In this document: one piece after another, positions 6,491-9,305 of the stretch
How positions within the stretch are numbered: the first letter of the stretch is position 1
Layout: each line of letters starts with the position of its first letter
Source: an uncultured Collinsella sp.
Lineage (GTDB): Bacteria; Actinomycetota; Coriobacteriia; Coriobacteriales; Coriobacteriaceae
Reading direction: 5' to 3'
Assembly (NCBI GenBank): GCA_900556285.1
Contig: USOF01000028.1
Span: forward strand, 1 to 9,305
DNA length: 9,305 nucleotides
The notes under the pieces: generated by a model
Told to the model about the DNA's origin: nothing
Databases searched by the model: none
The model's input: the letters and a program-made list of their open reading frames with translations, nothing else
Position numbers and translations under genes: made by a program

Positions 6491-7591
6491 ATGGCTGCAA
6501 TTTTCAATAGCCCCAGCAAGTACATCCAGGGTCCGGACGAGCTCGCCAAGCTCGGCTCCTATGTCGAGCCGCTCGGCGCTAAGGCCCTCGTCATCGTGAC
6601 GCCTTCGGGCAAGAAGCGCGTCGGTGCCAAGATCGAGGGCGGCTTTGCCGAGGCTAAGGCCGAGCTGCTGTTTGAGGACTTTAACGGCGAGTGCTCCAAG
6701 GGCGAGGTCGATCGCCTGGTTGCGCTCGCTCGCGACAACGGTTGCGACATCATCGTCGGCGTCGGTGGCGGCAAGCTCCTCGACACCGCGAAGGCCGTCG
6801 CCTACTACCTGGAGTCCCCGGTCATCATTTGCCCCACCATTGCTTCGACCGATGCCCCGTGCTCGGCGCTTTCGGTGCTTTATACCGATGACGGCCAGTT
6901 CGACAAGTACCTCTTCCTTAAGGCAAACCCCAATATCGTCCTTATGGATACGACGGTCATCGCGGCGAGCCCGGTGCGCCTGACGGTTTCCGGTATGGGC
7001 GATGCGCTCGCAACCTACTTTGAGGCCCAGGCGACGCACGATGCCGACGGTGGCACTTGTGCCGGCGGCAAGGGCGGAATGGCCGGCCTGGCGCTCGCCA
7101 AGCTCTGCTATGAGACGCTTATGGCCGATGGCGTCAAGGCCAAGGTTGCGCTGGAGAAGGGTGCGCTCACGCCTGCCGTCGAGCACATCATTGAGGCCAA
7201 CACGCTGCTTTCGGGCATTGGCTTTGAGAGCTCGGGCCTCGCTGCTGCTCATGCCATCCACAATGGCCTGACGATGCTGCCCGAGTGCCACAGCATGTAT
7301 CACGGCGAGAAGGTCGCCTTTGGCACTATCGTCCAGCTGGTACTCGAGGATGCCCCGACCGAGAAGCTCGAGGAAGTCTTGGGCTTCTGCATTGAGCTGG
7401 GCCTGCCGGTCACGATGAAGGAACTTGGCGTTGCCGAGGTTACGCGCGAGCAGGCCATGGTCGTTGCCGAGGCCGCTTGCGCGCCCGAGGACACCATGTG
7501 CAACATGCCCTTTGAGGTGACGCCCGAGATGGTCGCAAACGCCATCTTGGGTGCCGACGCGCTGGGCCACTACTATCTCATGGATGAGTAA
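6491..7591 (+). CDS. gldA: Glycerol dehydrogenase
   Basis: This 366-aa enzyme oxidises glycerol to dihydroxyacetone with NAD+, or runs in reverse as a redox sink. The family length is about 367 aa. Visible features are an N-terminal SPSKYIQGPDEL (7-18), the nucleotide-binding GVGGGKLLDTAKA (90-102), IASTDAPCSALSVLY (117-131) with D121, and zinc ligands D171 (GMGDALATYFEA), H254 (AAAHAIHNG) and H271 (YHGEKVAFG). The C-terminus MPFEVTPEMVANAI...DALG is typical. The start has only a weak upstream GGGA and lies directly behind the adh terminator, so translation or transcription may be modest or controlled. Its own terminator follows. A divergent paralog lies next downstream. Assignment to the family is secure; use of glycerol rather than a related 1,2-diol or hydroxyketone is likely but not proven. 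Confidence 0.93.
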   Translation: MAAIFNSPSKYIQGPDELAKLGSYVEPLGAKALVIVTPSGKKRVGAKIEGGFAEAKAELLFEDFNGECSKGEVDRLVALARDNGCDIIVGVGGGKLLDTAKAVAYYLESPVIICPTIASTDAPCSALSVLYTDDGQFDKYLFLKANPNIVLMDTTVIAASPVRLTVSGMGDALATYFEAQATHDADGGTCAGGKGGMAGLALAKLCYETLMADGVKAKVALEKGALTPAVEHIIEANTLLSGIGFESSGLAAAHAIHNGLTMLPECHSMYHGEKVAFGTIVQLVLEDAPTEKLEEVLGFCIELGLPVTMKELGVAEVTREQAMVVAEAACAPEDTMCNMPFEVTPEMVANAILGADALGHYYLMDE

Positions 7592-7603
7592 ATCAAGCTA
7601 AGG

Positions 7604-7639
7604 AAGGGGCAAAGCCAGCAGATGGCTTTGTCCCTTTTT
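7604..7639 (+). terminator. Intrinsic terminator after gldA
   Basis: AAGGGGCAAAGCC (7604-7616) and GGCTTTGTCCCTT (7624-7636) form a 13-bp stem with one G-U pair and a 7-nt loop, ending in TTTTT (7635-7639). It starts 13 nt after the gldA stop codon. Confidence 0.85.
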
Positions 7640-7644
7640 GCTAT

Positions 7645-7673
7645 GGTGCAAAGGGGTCAGGTTGCTTTGTACC
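7645..7673 (+). repeat. Palindromic element related to the 303-339 hairpin
   Basis: GGTGCAAAG (7645-7653) pairs with CTTTGTACC (7665-7673) over 9 bp with one G-U. The central 22 bases (7649-7670) match the minus-strand core of the 303-339 hairpin at 18 positions with no gaps, sharing CAAAGGGG, CAGG and CTTTGT. No T-run follows, so this copy is not a terminator. It lies between the gldA terminator and the second gldA-like gene. It is probably a dispersed REP-like palindrome; the family name is inference. Confidence 0.6.
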
Positions 7674-7704
7674 AACTGTTGTTGATGAAAGGGCGGATTC
7701 TCGT

Positions 7705-8772
7705 ATGGCGCTTCCCATGGTTTATGGCGGTCCCGGTCGGTATGTTCAGGGGCCGGGTGAGCTTTCGCGCCAGGGCAGGTATTTGTCATGGTTGGGCTGC
7801 GCTGCCTATGTCTTGTTTGACCAGGGCACCGAGGATCGGCTGTGCAGGCAGATCGTCGATGGATTTCTGGACGAAGATCTAAGCGAGCCATTCTTTAAGA
7901 TCTATAACGGTCCGTGTACGGAAGAGGCCGTTGTAAAAATGGCTAAGGAAGCCCGGGCTGAGTATTGCGACATGGTGGTGGGTATTGGCGGCGGCAAGAT
8001 GCTCGATATCGCCAAGGCCGTTGCGTTTTATGCCGAGTTGCCGTTGTGCGTATGCCCCACGGCAGCTTCGATGGACGGTCCGTGCAGCGCGATTTCGGTG
8101 CTGTATCACGAGGATGGGTCGTTCGACCGCTACCTGATGCTCGAGAAGAATCCAGACCTGGTCGTGGTCGATACCAACGTGGTCGCGGCGGCTCCGCTGC
8201 GTATGACGGTCGCTGGCATGGGCGACGCACTGGCAACGTATTTCGAGGCGCGTTCGTGCGCCGCGGCGCACGGCGCCAACGAGCACGGTGGCGCGCCGGG
8301 GCACTTGGCCTTGGTTGCGGCTCGTGCCTGCTATGACACACTCATGGAGTGCGGCGTCGCTGCCAAGCGCGATCTCAAAAAGGGTCGTATATCGCCGGCG
8401 GTTGAGCGCCTGATTGAGTGCAATATTCTGCTCTCGGGTGTTGGCTTTGAGAGTGGTGGCCTAGCGCTTGCCCATGCCATAGCCAACGGCCTGACGATTC
8501 TGCCCGAGTGCAAGGCCATGCATGGTGAGGCCGTGGCATTTGGCCTGGTGGTGCAGCTGCGCCTGGAGCGTGCGCCCGAGCTTAATCAGGTGCTCGAGTT
8601 TTGCCAGCGCGTCGGTCTGCCGACGACGCTCGAGGAGCTGGGCCTTGACGAGATTTCCGATGCCGACCTGATGAGCGTTGCAGATGCGGCCTTTAGAAAC
8701 GAACGCAATATGGCTAACGAACAGGCCAAGGTGACCAGACAAAAGCTCGTGCAGCTCATGCGCGAGGCATAG
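7705..8772 (+). CDS. Divergent glycerol dehydrogenase-like protein
   Basis: This 355-aa protein is a paralog of the upstream GldA. It keeps PGRYVQGPGEL (10-20), the nucleotide loop GIGGGKMLDIAKA (93-105), AASMDGPCSAISVLY (120-134) with D124, and the metal ligands D174 (GMGDALATYFEA), H257 (LAHAIANG) and H273 (MHGEAVAFG), so it is probably an active metal-dependent oxidoreductase. Differences from gldA: STD becomes SMD, HGEKVAFG becomes HGEAVAFG, and the conserved C-terminal tail (FEVTP...DALG) is replaced by a shorter Lys/Arg-rich end. The region after the nucleotide-binding entry (25-60) is also unlike gldA. A GGGCGG-like site lies about 8 nt before the ATG. It has its own upstream region behind a terminator and a palindrome. 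Codon bias is weaker than in adh. Substrate is unknown; a polyol or hydroxyketone related to glycerol is the natural guess. Confidence 0.85.
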   Translation: MALPMVYGGPGRYVQGPGELSRQGRYLSWLGCAAYVLFDQGTEDRLCRQIVDGFLDEDLSEPFFKIYNGPCTEEAVVKMAKEARAEYCDMVVGIGGGKMLDIAKAVAFYAELPLCVCPTAASMDGPCSAISVLYHEDGSFDRYLMLEKNPDLVVVDTNVVAAAPLRMTVAGMGDALATYFEARSCAAAHGANEHGGAPGHLALVAARACYDTLMECGVAAKRDLKKGRISPAVERLIECNILLSGVGFESGGLALAHAIANGLTILPECKAMHGEAVAFGLVVQLRLERAPELNQVLEFCQRVGLPTTLEELGLDEISDADLMSVADAAFRNERNMANEQAKVTRQKLVQLMREA

Positions 8773-8851
8773 CTAGGCGCTTGATCGACCTTGTGCAATC
8801 GAGGCGGCGATAGGCATAGGCTATTTGCCTCAAAGGTGCGCCGCGTGTAAT

Positions 8852-8882
8852 TTGCCCGAGGCGTGGGCCGATAGCGTATCAT
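8852..8882 (+). promoter_or_regulatory. Candidate promoter for the 4Fe-4S protein gene
   Basis: TATCAT (8877-8882) matches five of six -10 bases, and TTGCCC (8852-8857) lies 19 bp upstream as a poor -35. The position, about 40 nt before the start codon, is reasonable. The spacing is long and the -35 weak, so the call is tentative. Confidence 0.3.
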
Positions 8883-8922
8883 TATCTCTTGCTTGTTTGC
8901 ACTGCTCAGGGAGGGGCCGCGC

Positions 8923-9305
8923 ATGGCGCAGGAACACGATCTGTTTGATGACATTATCGAGATCAGCAAGGGTTTCGATTTCCTTAAAAACCCGCTTGGC
9001 GGCGTGACTGACGCGCTCGATCCGTCGACGCCGCAGTGGAATCCTGCCGACTATAAGGAGCGCCCGCGCGGAAACACCATTCCGTGCCTGGCCTGCAAAA
9101 ACGAGAAGAGCGGCTGCACCGCGTGCATGGATGTGTGCCCGGTCAACGCCGTCGAGGTCGAAGAGGACGCTATCGAGATCCTCGATACCTGTCGCAAGTG
9201 CGGCCTGTGCGCTGCTGCCTGCCCGACTGAGGCGATTATCTCGCCGCGCCTGGCGCCCAAAAACCTCTACGACGACATTGTCTCGGCTGCCACGAGCCAC
9301 GAGAC
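8923..9305 (+). CDS. 4Fe-4S ferredoxin-type protein, truncated by the window edge
   Basis: The first 127 residues of an iron-sulfur protein are visible and the frame is still open at the right edge. AGGGAGGGG lies 6 nt before the ATG, a clear start. Residues 1-54 are acidic and unfamiliar. Then come two cluster motifs: C55-x2-C58-x6-C65-x2-C68-x3-C72-P, and the canonical C90-x2-C93-x2-C96-x3-C100-P. This pattern indicates two [4Fe-4S] clusters and a role in electron transfer in the cytoplasm. The first motif has five cysteines and a longer gap than a standard bacterial ferredoxin. Whether further domains follow, making it a subunit of a larger oxidoreductase, cannot be seen. Separation from the upstream gene by 150 bp suggests its own transcript. 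Confidence 0.88.
   Translation, partial: MAQEHDLFDDIIEISKGFDFLKNPLGGVTDALDPSTPQWNPADYKERPRGNTIPCLACKNEKSGCTACMDVCPVNAVEVEEDAIEILDTCRKCGLCAAACPTEAIISPRLAPKNLYDDIVSAATSHE

Noticed and set aside
8773..8922. Possible terminator after the second gldA-like gene (nested short stems around 8800-8845)
   Set aside because: Stems are only 5-6 bp, alternative and without a T-run.

Overview
The window reads as chromosome from a GC-rich, Gram-positive, anaerobic fermenter, most likely a Collinsella-like member of the Coriobacteriia. This assignment is inferred from three things: strong G/C preference at third codon positions, a MurT-GatD lipid II amidation enzyme, and several NAD-dependent fermentative alcohol/polyol dehydrogenases beside a ferredoxin-type protein. 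No marker gene is present to prove it.

Layout. Positions 1-345 carry no supported gene. They hold three separate palindromic elements, the last of which (303-339) is the terminator of the minus-strand operon. Positions 346-4688 form a minus-strand operon of three genes, read right to left: a 358-aa helical-repeat (TPR-like) protein, a 347-aa protein that looks like its distant paralog and is coupled to it by a TAATG overlap, and a 725-aa protein that joins MurT and GatD in one chain. MurT-GatD amidates the D-glutamate of lipid II. The role of the two helical-repeat proteins is unknown.

Positions 4689-5188 are a 500-bp divergent intergenic region. It contains seven GGTGC/GCACC words within about 140 bp, two AAACGTTT palindromes and a 9-bp leader hairpin in front of adh.

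Positions 5189-8772 are a plus-strand block of three metal-dependent dehydrogenases of one superfamily: an iron-type alcohol dehydrogenase with highly biased codons, a canonical glycerol dehydrogenase (gldA), and a second, divergent GldA-like protein with a shortened C-terminus. Each of the first two is followed by its own strong intrinsic terminator, so they look separately controlled rather than one simple operon. From 8923 to the right edge runs the start of a 4Fe-4S protein, truncated by the window.

Taken together, the right half looks like redox-balancing metabolism: NADH re-oxidation through alcohols, glycerol/dihydroxyacetone interconversion and electron carriage by Fe-S clusters. The left half is cell-wall maturation. 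I do not see a defence system, phage, IS element or CRISPR array. The least explained items are the dispersed hairpins, the paired helical-repeat proteins beside MurT-GatD, the GGTGC word cluster and the MurT-GatD fusion.
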